Assembly (NCBI GenBank): GCA_028023455.1
Contig: JAQFVV010000183.1
Span: forward strand, 498,001-562,000
Source: Epiperipatus broadwayi
Taxonomy: Eukaryota > Onychophora > Udeonychophora > Euonychophora > Peripatidae
Direction: 5' to 3'
Length of the DNA: 64,000 nt
In this document: positions 1 to 12,500 of the stretch, one piece after another
Numbering within the stretch: position 1 is the stretch's first letter
Layout of the letters: each line of letters starts with the position of its first letter
Notes under the pieces: generated by a model
What the model was told of the DNA's origin: nothing
The model's input: only the letters and a program-made list of their open reading frames with translations
Database searches by the model: none
Made by a program: the position numbers and the translations under genes

Positions 1-736
1 CATGAAGGAATTTGTACATTAATTTGGTGCATTTTACAAAAGTTTCAATTTTAAGCCATTTTTACAGATATGATTAATATTATGTTTTAGACATCTTTAG
101 ACTATACATGCCAACCTATCACAATTAAAGATAATAGGGCAATGTTTCATGCAAGTGGTCTTGCATTTATTTTAATAGAGATTTTTTACCCAATAATGAG
201 AATTCCAAATAATATAGTGGGAGTACATTTTTTGGACATACATACAAGAGATGCAATATTTGTGGTACTTTTTGGGGAAGATCTCATTAATAAATTTAGA
301 TATAGCTGGCATAATTTTTGTGACAATAGTTGCTTTCAAGATTAAGGTTTTTGACTATATTTTCAGAAAACTCATCATTTTTGATAAATCATTGTATCAC
401 TTTGAAATATTTAGTTACAAATGTGGTTGCAGATATTAGAAATTTGATGAGGTTGTGTTTATATTCATTTTGGTAAAATAATCAACTAAGGGCAGTCATT
501 GACCATTGATTCAATTTTAATCTTCTTTTACACCAATAATTGAATGGTGGCAAACTATTGGCAAAATTATCTCTTTAGAAATCATTTATTAAACAGTAGA
601 TGTACTAAAAATTTGAAATGAATTGATAATTATCATATTAATAAATTACTGCTGATATAATTTAACTTAACATTATATAGGTTTTATTGTTTTGTCTTTT
701 CTGTAATGCAATTAATTATATTTGGAAAATTATCAG
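1..736. other. AT-rich DNA, no gene recognised
   Basis: Short open frames occur here, but none has a recognisable motif or composition beyond chance in A/T-rich DNA. I see no repeat of the families described elsewhere in the window. Confidence 0.6.
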
Positions 737-1115
737 CTAGAAGTACAATTAAACATTACATAATCATCATTTCCTATGCTTTCACAAGCTATTAAAACAT
801 CTGCATTACTACACAAACAAATGAAGTTTTATTGAAACCATTATTGTGTTCCCATTTTAGACTCATAACTTTAAAGTTAACTAAAATGGTAAAAGATGGT
901 TGGTATAGGGTTGCACTACATCATTAGATCTAAGTGTGATGCTCTCAATTTCTAACTGAGGAAAGCCACAGCTAGAAAATAATCTGGGGATATTGGATGA
1001 GTAAGCACTAGATGGGAATTTTATGCATGAATCTTTCTGAATTCATTAATTGCCCTGACTTACACTGGGTGGCACTACTTTATGTAGAGTTTTGCCTCTG
1101 TTTTTCTAGAAGAAC
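737..1115 (+). repeat. Palindromic SINE-like family, copy 1 (decayed)
   Basis: The left end near 751 resembles the family start AAACATCACATGATCACC. It is followed by the TATGCTxxCACA and TTAAAACA blocks, then the core with GATCTAAGTG, a CTGGGGATATTGGATGAGTA block and the GAGTTTTGCCT end near 1098. Flanks CTAGAAGTAC (737-746) and CTAGAAGAAC (1106-1115) match at 9 of 10 bases and look like an old TSD. The hairpin arm next to the leader is deleted. The copy is clearly older than those at 8.2 and 26.6 kb. Confidence 0.65.
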
Positions 1116-1526
1116 CATGATAGTGTTTTTGTTTTTAGCAGTTTTAAAAATATTTTCAAATGATTTCAAAATCTATAATGTTATTAATATTAATAGTATA
1201 CAAAGTGTCATTAAAGTTTATTTGTTCAGTTCATGATATATTATGAAGATATAACTATACATAACTGGAAATTACTTTTTTTAATATTAGCTTTTGTTGG
1301 TATATTGCTGAGAAGAATAATTAGCAGCAATCAAAATAAGTTTTTGCTTTGTATTCTATTTTTTTTGCATATTATCTTCACATTTAGTATTTAGGTTGAT
1401 AGGTTTCAATTATTTTTCCTCAAGCATTTTTATGAGAATTTGAATCAATCTTAATATTAGTATTAACATTAAAAATTGTTTTTTTTTTATTCACTATTTA
1501 TTGTATAACAAGACCTATAAACAAAT

Positions 1527-1641
1527 GGATATCTTTTTTCTCCCATATGGTTATAGCATCGTAGGCGAACCCACAACCATCTGCAACCAACTACTTGCTT
1601 GCAAGGCGGCTGCAAAGACCTCTCGGATATCTTTTTTCTCC
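1527..1641 (-). mobile_element. tRNA-derived SINE, 5'-truncated
   Basis: On the minus strand the body (1544-1624) starts inside the tRNA A-box region (CCGAGAGGT), keeps an anticodon-stem-like GCCTTGCAAGC and a B-box-like GTGGGTTCGCC, and ends in a short A-rich tail. A 17-bp direct repeat, GGATATCTTTTTTCTCC, occurs at 1527-1543 and 1625-1641; part of its A/T run may belong to the SINE tail. Related copies lie at 35.3, 41.3, 51.7 and 56.8 kb. Its length and tail indicate a SINE rather than a working tRNA gene. Confidence 0.75.
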
Positions 1642-1830
1642 AGCTCAACATGAAAGGAAAGTATCCTGCAAGCTTCATAATAAGAAATTTATTTTTCTAA
1701 AAAGTAACTTAGCACACACCTAATGAGTTTTACAATATAAAATACATGGTAGTTCAAATAATTTTATTTTATAAAATAACTTTATTAGGTGTTATATATG
1801 TAATACAAATTAACTTTGCTAAAAATTATG

Positions 1831-2157
1831 AATTACATTGAACATAAGCTATTGAGCTTAGATTGAAAATATTATTGTGTTTTCAATTTCATTCTTATAG
1901 TTTTGTAGTTAAGTAGAGATAAAAGGTGGCTGCTGGAGGGTTGCATTAGATCCTAAGATCTAGGTGCAGTGCTCTCAGATCCAAGGCTCCTCACTGATGA
2001 AGGCCACAAGCCAGAAACTAGTCTGGGAATATTGGATGAGCAGGCACTAGAAAGGGATTTTATGCACAAGCCTTCTGGCATCCATTGATTACTTTGGTTG
2101 GCACAGGGTGGCACTACTGTATGGAGAGTTTTGCCTTGTTTAATTAATAATTGCATT
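1831..2157 (+). repeat. Palindromic SINE-like family, copy 2
   Basis: Matches the family core from AGCTATTGAGCTTAGATTG (about 1847), through CCTAAGATCTAGGTGCAGTG and the CTGGGAATATTGGATGAGCA block, to GAGAGTTTTGCC (about 2135). It lacks the 5' leader, as in a 5' truncation. Flanks AATTACATT (1831-1839) and AATTGCATT (2149-2157) match at 8 of 9 bases and may be the TSD. Confidence 0.7.
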
Positions 2158-2289
2158 TGTGTTAAAAAAACAAAGGTTGCCTCCTTGGAAAAACAGGTTT
2201 TTTTTTTATTTTTAATAAAGATAAGTGACTGTGATTATTTATTCTAGACTATTTTAAAAAAAAGAATAAGTCTTTGAAAGTACTTCACA

Positions 2290-3205
2290 CAAAATCATGA
2301 ATAGATTATATACATATTCAGTATATATGTGCTTCTTCAGAAATGATTGATAAAATTTTTGATGAATATAATAAATTAAAAGATCTTAAATGGACTATGG
2401 AGAAAGAATATAATAATAGTATAAATATTTAGATTTGATAATTTCAAGGAACAATAATATGATCGACTATAAATTGTTTATTAAACCTATTGAAACGTGA
2501 GGGTATATTCCATATTTATATAAAGTGCCACATAATTATAAAATGGCTGGTTTTAAGTCTTTTTTACATAGAAATAATATTTTGTGTAAATATTCATGTG
2601 ATAAAAAGAAAAATATTGAAAATTATGTGGGTGAATTATTAAGTGTGGGTTATAATATAAAATAAATTTATCAGGTGATTTGTCAATTTAATAAAAAAAA
2701 AAAATAGAAATGTTGGTGATGAAGAAATTGAGAGTAAGAAGTGGATTTCTTCGCCTTTTTATAATAATAATCAAGTAAAATTTATGAAAAAAGTTATAAT
2801 AAGATATGTAATGTTTCATTTTATGGATAGGGTAATTTAAATAGAATGATTAATAATTCAAAAGATAAGTTAGAAAAAAATAATGTGAGTAATGTAATTT
2901 ATAGAATTTTTGTGGGTGTAACTTATCATACGTGGGGGAATCTAGATGTAATATGGGAAAAAGAATTAAAGAGCATAAATTGTTGTATAAAAGAGTTTAA
3001 AAAATGCACAGATATATAGTGATAGTAATAATGAAGTGAAGTTATATATTGAAGTCTGTTTTTTATGATCATGATAGGAATTGTAATTTTAAATTTGATT
3101 TTGATATAGAAAAAGGTAACAATTTTAGATCAAGCAAGAGATAATGAAAAAAGAAAAATTAAAGAGGCAGTTTTTATTAATGGGTATAAAAATACATAAT
3201 AAATA
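2290..3205 (+). pseudogene. Decayed Penelope-like element fragment (family B)
   Basis: With several frame changes, the translation reads across the 3' half of a Penelope-like ORF: a region after RT motif C (IFDEYNKLKDLKW), then YIPYLYKVPHNYKMAGFKSF, HRNNILCKYSCDKKKNIE and LLSVGYN. After 2890 come remnants of the GIY-YIG endonuclease domain (RIKEHKLLYKRV-like, then FDFDIEK and EKRKIKEAVFINGYK). The same peptide order recurs at 53.3-54.7 kb, so the two belong to one family, distinct from the intact element at 22.3 kb. The 5' RT motifs are missing and stops are frequent, so this copy cannot be functional. Confidence 0.75.
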
Positions 3206-3510
3206 GACAGTCAGCATATGTTAAGATTAATGTTAGGGTTAATTGACACATGTTTCCGGTTAGTAATGGATGATTCCATTTTGAAATTTGAGTTGAGTTG
3301 ATAATAATTATGAATATAATCGAAAATATTTCTCTATGAGCTTTTATTTATATTATATTATAAGTTGTTTATGGTTATTTGGAATATATTCAAGTTTCAT
3401 TATTGTATTATTAGACATTTTATTTTTGTTTTAATATATATATATATGAAAAGATCCCAGTGCATAACATTTTGTTTGACGTTCAGATATTATATTTAGT
3501 CATAGAGAGT

Positions 3511-3822
3511 GTTGCTGAAAAAACAAAACGTTTGGAATGATGATTTGAACATTATATATATATTAATAAAATCAAGTCATACATCACATGACTTATTTAG
3601 CTTGTATTTACAAATGTAATATAAAGAGCATGCTAATAGCTCTAAGCAAGCATGCAAACTTCTTCCATTTGGAAAGATTTTTTTTAAAAACATTCTTAAT
3701 TTAACATTTTTGCTATTGGTGGAACTTTAACATTTTTTTCAAATCAGTAATTGTAATGCCTCTTCAACTGTCTACCTTTTATCACCTAGTAGATGATGTG
3801 TGTGATCAAGTCAAAACGTTGG
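3511..3822 (+). other. Two Penelope-terminus-like motifs (possible hammerhead relics)
   Basis: GCTGAAAAAACAAAACGTTTGG-like sequence starts near 3514, and TAGATGATG...TCAAAACGTTGG lies at 3790-3822. Penelope-like elements commonly carry hammerhead ribozyme cores (CUGANGA...GAAAC) in their terminal repeats. These two motifs sit 0.3-0.6 kb downstream of the family B fragment and may be relics of its terminus. Core bases are imperfect, so activity is not claimed. Confidence 0.25.
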
Positions 3823-4003
3823 TATATAAATATTTAAATTTTCAATATGAATGAACCTGCGAAATATCTTTTATATATACATATTATTTGTATCAATGTT
3901 GAAATATAATGGGACTTTTAAATATAGTAATCTAGATAAATTCCAGTAACAAAATAACCTTGCAACAATAATTTAAAATTGACATTACAAGCTGAAATAA
4001 TGA

Positions 4004-4190
4004 GATCAGTGATTTTGCCTTACTCCTGTTACTTACTTACATTAATACCAAATTTCATCATTGTGATGCTTTTATGCCATCTGTTTCTAAACAATGGGAT
4101 CTATGATTTTGTCTTACTGCTGTTACTTACATTAGTATCAAATCTCATCATTGTGATGCTTTTATACCATCTGTTCCTCATCTCAGTAAG
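4004..4190 (+). repeat. Local tandem duplication, about 93-bp unit, two copies
   Basis: GATTTTGCCTTACTCCTGTT...CATCATTGTGATGCTTTTATGCCATCTGTT is repeated almost at once as GATTTTGTCTTACTGCTGTT...CATCATTGTGATGCTTTTATACCATCTGTT, with few mismatches. It produces the leucine-rich open frame at 3979-4344, which runs on into a TA microsatellite and therefore does not look like a real protein. Confidence 0.8.
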
Positions 4191-4251
4191 TTTGGCAATG
4201 ACTTTATGTGTTTGTACTGCCATATTTTTGTTCTTTAATTATGTGCACAAC

Positions 4252-4253
<2 letters not shown>

Positions 4254-4327
<74 letters not shown>
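4254..4327. repeat. (TA)n microsatellite, interrupted
   Basis: Two TA tracts separated by ATCACAA. Confidence 0.95.
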
Positions 4328-4331
<4 letters not shown>

Positions 4332-7018
4332 TGTGACCATGTGAATGGGCACAAGGAATTGACATATTTTGTATCTCCATCGAATAGTTATATTATATTT
4401 AAAAAAAATGAAATAGCCTTAGAATTTTAAAATTCTTTGCTGGAGATTGTTTAAAGCTTGGATATGGATCGCTTATGCACTTGATTGACCACTTTATAAG
4501 TATTTGTTATTATTGTTGTGGTTAGTGAAGCATTTAATGCCAGAGAGAGGGGTTGTTATTATAGGAATTGGTATATTTGGGCAGGAAAATGCAAGGTTAT
4601 TTTATATTAGTGTAATATTTGGTTGAATGGTTTCAAAATCCTTTATTGATTAGTACTTATCCTTTTGTCAACAATTAATAGCCATTTCAATTATATTTAG
4701 TTAGGATAGTTTAATATTTAGGTTGCAGTACATGTGCATGCATATATATCTGTATTGTGTTTCATTTCATTTTCATCTTTTAATAACAGCAAACAATAGT
4801 ACATGTACAATAAAAACATTTAAATTACAGTAATTATCTTAAATAATTTAACAAATATATATTTCTTTCCAATGATTAATAGATATTTGAATCAATAGAT
4901 TATTTTACAAATTAAATAAATTATTAATCATTTTTGTTTAATAGTTAATTAATATTCATTTTTCTTTCAAGTTTGTAAAAGCTATTTATTTTATTATTTT
5001 TTTGTCTTGATTTAATCAAAATGGTTTTTTTTTTTTAAAAGATTTTTTTTTGAATATGTAATTAGCTTAGATAGAAAGGAAGCATGGGAGTAACCTTGTG
5101 AAGGGAAATGACCTTTTTGCTAAAGAGAGCTATTTAACAAAGATCTCCAGTAAAAAATTTGCATATTATGTAATGTAATTGTAGCCAGAAAACAGTGGCT
5201 CATTATTGTAAGAAAATTAAAAAAAAAAAAACAGTTGCTGAAGTCAAATTGATTTTAAAAAAGACTTTGGAGTAAAACATCAAAAGGATCTTAAGAAATT
5301 TATTATGGGAAGAGTTAACTAGAATGGAATTCTAAATTTTCAAAAGGTACACAGTTTATTTTGCTCTCCTCGATTTAAACGTTTTGAATTAACCCCTTCC
5401 TAACTATTGCTCTTTTAAAAATGTATGCTGATAACATCCAGTCTACACTACTTCATTTAATTGTCATTTTACATAAGAATAAATTGCATGAATATTATTG
5501 TTGTATCACTAACCAACATGTGTATTTTAATATATCTGGGAAACGCATGCAGAACTATTTTACAGAATATATTTTAATTCTTCACTATTTTCCGTGTTGT
5601 GTTTTTGTGAGGATTAAACATAAAATTAAGAATACGCATATTTTGATAAATCATGCCATGTTCAAATTCACCATAAAGAGATAACAGTATTTATTTATCT
5701 GGTATTTCTGGAAATAATACTATTTTAAATAAAGAAAATAAAATGTGAGTTACTTCAAATTAAGTATTTGCTTAAATCGAATGGAAGAATAGAAATGTGG
5801 GTAATTTTGTTCTCTTCGATAAAGATGGAATATAAAACAAAGTATTATTAATTGTGGAATTACTAAGGAACCATGGTATCTTAATTGACAATATTCAAAA
5901 ATAAACCATGCATATAATAGACAATAAAGTGTTAAATGCTATTCAAGAAAACTACTAAGAATATTTGTGTATTTAATTTAGCACTACAACAGAGAATGTC
6001 TTATATTTTCAGTATAATAAAGGAGAAATTAATTGCTTGTGTGTGTGATTTGGTACCTCAAATGAATATGCTATGAACACTGGAGGTGCTGGGTCAGATT
6101 TAAGTTATGATTATATTTTTTAAGTTATCCTGCAGAAGTTTGTTTTATTTAAATTCGGTTTGGAATGTGTCCTATATTGTTTCATAAATGTGGAGCAGGG
6201 CTTTGCAAGTGAACTTTTATTTTAAGTTACAAAACAAATAACTTGTTTCTTTCTTTATTTAATTTTTATTGCTTGGCATTATTAATGTATATTATTGATA
6301 ATAAGCTTATTTATTATTATGTTTTATTGATAATTTGGGTTATTTTGACCTTCAAGACCGTCTCCGAAGCGTATCCAAATGAGGAATACGCTGGTAAAAA
6401 TTGATTATGTACAAATAGGTCTTATTGTTCTTTTACGAAGGTAAAAGAAAGAAATATTTTTTTTAAATATATTATTAGAGAGGTTTATATTTATTTTGTA
6501 TACTTTATTAGCTCAAAGTGAGAATTTTGTTCTTTTTTCAATCAACGGAATGTATAATAGAAATAGTTTGCTAGATATGAAAGAAAGTTCGTTTGTAATA
6601 ATTATAACCATTAAATTTTAAAAAGTAACCTAAAGTTTATTCTGAATTAAAAGTTATACCTTGATGCAATATTTAATTACCATGTTGCCTGCATAGTGTG
6701 TAATTTAGAGTTAATTTTATATATACTTTTATTCGCAGATGTGTGTTTGTTTTGCACAATTATGACATTTGTTTGATAAAGTTCAGTTTGTGAATATTTT
6801 TATGTATAAATTTCAGATGCTGTTGTATTCTACTGAATGGAATGGATTAGTATGTTATCTGTATGTATTTATCTGCCAGCATGTATTTATAATGTTCGAT
6901 ATTTAGAAGAGCTTTGAGAATGGAAAGAAATCTGATTGTGTTATAATGCTTGTAGGGATAAAGATTTTTCTTATTTAGTATATGTTTTTCCATGAGTAGA
7001 GCCTAGTTGATGTTATAT

Positions 7019-7247
7019 GCATATGATTAAATGATATTTTTCGAAGTTAAGCGATGTTTTCTGAGAGCCCTGGTGATGAGGAAGAGATTCCCCACCAGTA
7101 GTGTATTTAGAAGTAGATGAATTATTGTTGAAGTATGATTAAATGATGTTTAGGAAGTTATGTGACATTTTTCTTATATTCTTGATGATGAGGAAAAGGT
7201 TCCCCACCAACAGTGTATTTAGAATCAGATGAATTATTATAGAAGTG
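7019..7247 (+). repeat. Imperfect tandem duplication, about 113-bp unit
   Basis: TATGATTAAATGAT...GTGATGAGGAAGAGATTCCCCACCAGTAGTGTATTTAGAA is followed directly by a diverged copy (TATGATTAAATGATGTTTAGG...GATGAGGAAAAGGTTCCCCACCAACAGTGTATTTAGAA). Both units end in GATGAATTATT. I see no coding function. Confidence 0.8.
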
Positions 7248-7535
7248 TTCAGTAAGAGTTTATCTACTCCTCATGTACATTTCCCTTATAATGTATAGTC
7301 TGTATAATCATGAAAATATAGCTCTGTGTTAATTAATATGTGGCCAGATAAATTGTTAAATTAATTCTTGATGTAATATTAGTGTCTTATTTTATTGATG
7401 AATTACAACATTGTCCGAAATAAAGTAATTGCATGATATTTTCTTAATAAATGGAGAGTTTGTAGAAAAGATTATTTTTGATCATTGTTGCTTCACACAG
7501 GCACACACACATGTAATATAAATAATACCGTGTAT

Positions 7536-7680
7536 ATAAAGTATAGAGTTATTGAAATTAAAAATGAGAAATAAATGTTTTGAAATACATTACATTCATT
7601 TAAATAGAAGTATAAAGTTATTGAGATTAAAACGGGAAATAAATATTTTAAACTACAGGGTATTTATTTAAATAAAGGTT
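7536..7680 (+). repeat. Imperfect tandem duplication, about 70-bp unit
   Basis: TATAGAGTTATTGAAATTAAAAATGAGAAATAAATGTTTT is followed by TATAAAGTTATTGAGATTAAAACGGGAAATAAATATTTT with the same order of flanking words (ACATTxATTTAAATA). Confidence 0.75.
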
Positions 7681-8235
7681 ATAAATCATCAAATCATCAG
7701 AATGAACATGATTTTGTTGCTATGCATGAAAGGTATTCGTAATTGAAAGTGATTATTTAGTCAATTAGAGAAAGTTGCTTGGTTGAAAGCCAAATATAAT
7801 TATTTTGATTTATTTTATTAATCAATGGTAATATCCTTTCAAAGTATTATTTTTGTGTTAATAATATAACATGTTGTTTATTTAGTGTCATATAGATGAA
7901 ACATGTAGGCAAAGCATGTGTTCGAAGTCAGAATATTTAAGTTTTGTTGTTAATTTGCTTTGATAATAGGGATAATCCCAAACTGATGCTTAAAGTTTAT
8001 TTGATAATTTAAAAATCTGTGAGATAAGTAGTCCAATTGTAAATATCATGTTAAACCAAATTTATTTTATTGTAATAAATGATTTATTTTATTTGTTTAA
8101 AATCTTAAAACTGTGTCTGGAGTTATTATTGTATACATTCATGTTTTCCATTTCCACATCTCCACATTTCATAAATCTGTCATAAAATAGATATATTATT
8201 TTAGAGTTATAATATTAAATCTGCTGGTGCCAGAC

Positions 8236-9540
8236 AATATTGTTTTTAAACCAGCAAGCATCACATGATCACATCTCCAATACTAGCACATAATTGTTTA
8301 TAAACAAAGCAAAGCTCCATATAGTAGTGCCACCTGTGCTAAGCAGAGTAATCAATGGATGCCAGAAGGCTTGTGCATAAAATCCCTATCTAATGCCTAC
8401 TCATCCAATATCCCCAGACTAGTTTCTGGCTTGTGGCCTTCATCAGTAAGGAGCTTTGGATCTGAGAGCACTGCATCTAGATCTTAGGATCTAATGGAAC
8501 CCTCTAGCAACCACCTTTTCTCTCTACTTAACTACAAAATTATGAGCATGAAATTGAAAACAAAAAATATTTTCAATCTAAGCTCAATAGCTTATATAGT
8601 CATATGAGTCTGAACTCAGTTCAGCATCCATACATTTTGGGGTCTTTGGCTCTTTAGCAACCTTAGCCACCACTACCCTATTAGGCAGGATTGGTGTTAA
8701 ACCAGCAAGCGTCACATGATGACCTCTCCAATACTAGCACATAATTGTTTATAAACAAAGCAAAGCAAAACTCCATATAGTAGTGCCACCTGTGCTAAGT
8801 AGAGTAATCAATGGATTCCAGAAGGCTTGTGCATAAAATCCCTATCTAAAGCCTACTCATCCAATATCCCCAGACTAGTTTCTGGCTTGTGGCCTTCGTC
8901 AGTGAGGAGCTTTGGATCTGAGATCGCTGCATCTAGATCTTAGGATCTAATGCAACCCTCTAGCAACCACCTTTTATCTCTACTCAACTAGAAAACTATG
9001 AGCATGAAATTGAAACAATAAAAATATTTTCAATATAAGCTCAATAGCTTCTATAGTCATATGGGTCTGAACTCAGTTCAGCATCCATATATTTGGTGTC
9101 TTTGGCTCTTTAACAACCTTAGCCACCAATCCTGCCTAATAGGGTAGTGGTGGCTAAGGTTGTTAAAGAGCCAAAAACACCAAAATGTATGGATGCTGAA
9201 CTGAGTTCAGACCCATATCATTATATAAGCTATTGAGCTTAGATTGAAAATATTTTTTGTGTTTTCAATTTCATGCTCATAGTTTTGTAGTTAAGTAGAG
9301 ATAAAAGGTGGTTTCTAGAGGGTTGCATTAGATCCTAAGATCTAGATGCAGTGCTCTCAGATCCAAAGCTCCTCACTGACGAAGGCCGCAAGCAAGAAAC
9401 TAGTCTGGGGATATTGGATGAGTAGGCATTAGATAGGGATTTTATGCACAAGCCTTCTGGAATCCATTGATTACTTTGCTTAGCACAGGTGGCACTACTA
9501 TATGGAGTTTTGCTTTGCTTTGTTTATAATATTGTTTTTA
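8236..9540. mobile_element. Three-unit palindromic composite flanked by 13-bp TSD
   Basis: Exact 13-bp direct repeats AATATTGTTTTTA sit at 8236-8248 and 9528-9540. Between them are three copies of one unit of about 0.4 kb: a minus-oriented unit (8249 to about 8697), a second minus-oriented unit (8698 to about 9128), then a plus-oriented unit (about 9129-9527), so the last two form a long inverted repeat meeting at CCTTAGCCACCA/CCTAATAGGGTAGTGGTGG. All units share the GAGCTTTGGATCTGAGA, CTAGATCTTAGGATCTAAT and GGATGCCAGAAGGCTTGTGC type blocks. There is no coding capacity. The single outer TSD means the trimer probably inserted as one piece. Confidence 0.85.
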
Positions 9541-12500
9541 CTTAATCCAAACATTATAAGGAACATTTGCCATTGGATAAACATATTAGAAAGATTGCCA
9601 AGTTAGTGTATTTGTTAGATGATGATATGAAATTAAAATACCCTATTTCTGTCATTATCTTATCATTGAAACACAGTAGAATATTTTAGTCAATTTGTTT
9701 CGTTACATTTTTATCATACTTTAGAATTATAACTTATGGGCCTATGTAGTTTATTTAATTCAACTGTGTTTGTTAAATTCCCTGAGATCTTATTGTTTAT
9801 TTCTTGATTGTAGATATTTAGATTATGATATGCCAAGTCATAGAATTGTTTAGTGTTATAATTATAGCGAGCTGATATATGTTATATTTGGATGAAGGAA
9901 GAAATTTAATTTAAAGTATATTTTAATAGACTGTACCGATAGACATGATTCTTTATCATACAATTAATTAATAAAAAGGATTTACATTATATTTAATGTT
10001 TTGTAATATTTCTTCTTTCATTTATTTATCATCATATATCTTATGAACTGCCTATAGGCTCCGACTGAGCTGAGTTGAACATAAATTTAAATATAGAGTC
10101 TCAATAATAGTTTTGTATTATATATCTTGTTATATTGTTCTATTCATTAATACAACTGGCACCTGGGCATTTCGCTCATGTAATGCATATGAGCAATGTT
10201 GGGAGTGTAGGTTATAATATATATATATATTGTGCCCTATATATCTATAGGTATATATATATATATATATATTGTGCCCTTTTCTATAGGTCAATGATGG
10301 TTATAAATGGTCAATTACTAAAAAAATTTAAAATTAATATTATATAGTATTTAAAATTATAGATTATATTAAGCAGTAAAAGATTAATATGATATATTTA
10401 ATAATAAATATTGTGATGGTGAGAATTGTATCTAATTCTATATTTTTCTAAATTGTTTTTCAAAATTTTATATAATTATTTTATATAATATAAGTAGCAA
10501 ATTTATTAAGACAGATAAAATTAGACTAAACACCGGAAATGACTACGTGACTGTCTGAAATATTCTATATATAAGCACCAGTTTAAATTAATACTAATAA
10601 TTAAAATATTTAAATAGTATATTATAGAAGTGGATGGAATTGTCACACATCATAGTAAAAATAAGTAGTATACACCTTTATTAATTATTGTTTCAAAATT
10701 GTTTTAAAGGTAGTTAAATTGTAATAGATAATAATTGATTTAAAAATAATAATTAGTTAACATTTAAGTCTATTACGTCATGATTTTAAAACTTTAGAAA
10801 TTGTTTATAAATCCAAGTAGGGATTGACCAATAAAAAATAGATCTTGGCAGACAACCAAAATCGCGCCAACTAATTATATAAACGGGGGAGAACAAAAAT
10901 GTGTTGACTCCAGAGCAGAGGTAAAATTTTAAGCTCTCTAATTTTTTGTTCTTCAATTTATTAGTCAATTTTATTATAATTTTAATAATATCTTTGAAAG
11001 AAACCAACTGATAATTTAAAAATCATCTGAAGAGAATCTTAGAATAAAATGTTTTAAAAAAAGTTTTTCATAGTAATGTTTCACTAACTTTACAGTAACC
11101 TTCCAGTGGATTCTATCGAAATATAATCGAAGTTTTCAATAGAAAATGGATAGATTCTTAAAACCAAGTTGTAAATTTTATAATGTTCCAAATATGTTAA
11201 TATTATTTGTTGATATAGTTTATATAGCGTATCACTATGAAAGCTGCTTTCGTGCGTATAAAATCAATGAAAGGACATTGTGCGCAGAGTTAATGAAGAT
11301 AATGGAAAATAAAAATAAGTATTATTCGTATAAGAATAGATGGACAAAAGGAATTTTAATATTGAAATAGTTTGAATTGCTTTCTTTAAGATGACTTGAG
11401 AAAATACTCTAGAAAATAGTTAAGGATCGAAAGTAGTGTATATAAAATAATAATGAATGAAAGTGAAGTTTACCAAGGAAAACACTTGCCTAAAGAAAAA
11501 AAAAATTTTACAGAAGAGAAATATAAAATATTGGATCCATGGAAAACGCAATTGGTACCGTAATTATTAAATAATTGTAGTTTAACTAGAAATAAAGATG
11601 CATCAACGCGCCGAGGTAATATTCACCAGAACATTAAAAAGCTTCGTGGGATAACTAAATAAAATGTTTTCTAATAATTTTGGATTAAACACTAAAACTA
11701 AAGATTGTCTAAACAGTTTACTAAATGAACTAATTTATTTAAAACTTTAATAAGCAGAAAGGAGAACATTCGGACAAAAGAACAAATAATAAATATTATG
11801 GGACTAACCAAGATTTACCGTCAGAAAAATATGTGATTATGGTTTGAATTATTTTCTTTACTAATCTAAGTTAAACATTAAGTTTTAGATAGCGATAGGG
11901 AAAACAAAATACATTAATTCGTGATATAACATTATATGAAATAATATGTTTTGATTTTGAATTTTAAAATAAAATTGTATGTATGTGGAAATTTGTATAT
12001 TTGCGATGCTCGAAGAGAAAGAAACCTACTACGAACTCTGATAGGAAGATAAAGATTGTTTTTGGTAACATTTATAATTATTAATGATATATAATGTATG
12101 TTTTATTTATTTAGATCAGCTGAGAATCGAATGAATGTAGCGCAAACGTTTTATTGTTATTATTGTTGTAAAACGCATTTTTGAAAACAACACTCTAAAA
12201 CACTTTGAGATGTGATTAGATTTTTAAAGATATGCATATGATAATCATTTTATGTGTTATTAATATAGTTCAATATTACCGATGGTTATGTGATATTTTC
12301 TGTTAATTTTCCGATTGGGATATTTAAATGTTATTTTAACAAAACGTAGATGTTGAACCTACAGTGTAATAAAGCAAGACAAATTGTTCTTATGGAATAG
12401 GGAAATGTTTTTTATATTAGCAAATTTTGTTTATTGTTTTTAAAAGTAGTTAGTATTTTATCGATGTTGGATGCAGTAAAAATCTCAAGAGATAGTTTGG

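Larger units (their letters stand above)
3823..8235. other. Long non-coding stretch
   Basis: Nothing here looks like a conserved gene. It holds the tandem duplications at 4.0, 7.0 and 7.5 kb, a TA microsatellite near 4.3 kb and poly-T runs. A small less AT-rich spot at 6346-6400 ends in a splice-donor-like GGTAAAA and is the only exon-like hint. Confidence 0.5.

Noticed and set aside
4009-4344. 121-codon leucine-rich frame resembling a membrane protein
   Set aside because: It spans a local tandem duplication and runs straight into a TA microsatellite; no family motif and no codon bias.
8236-9540. CRISPR-like repeat array
   Set aside because: Units are hundreds of bases long, partly inverted, without short regular spacers, and the setting is an animal genome.
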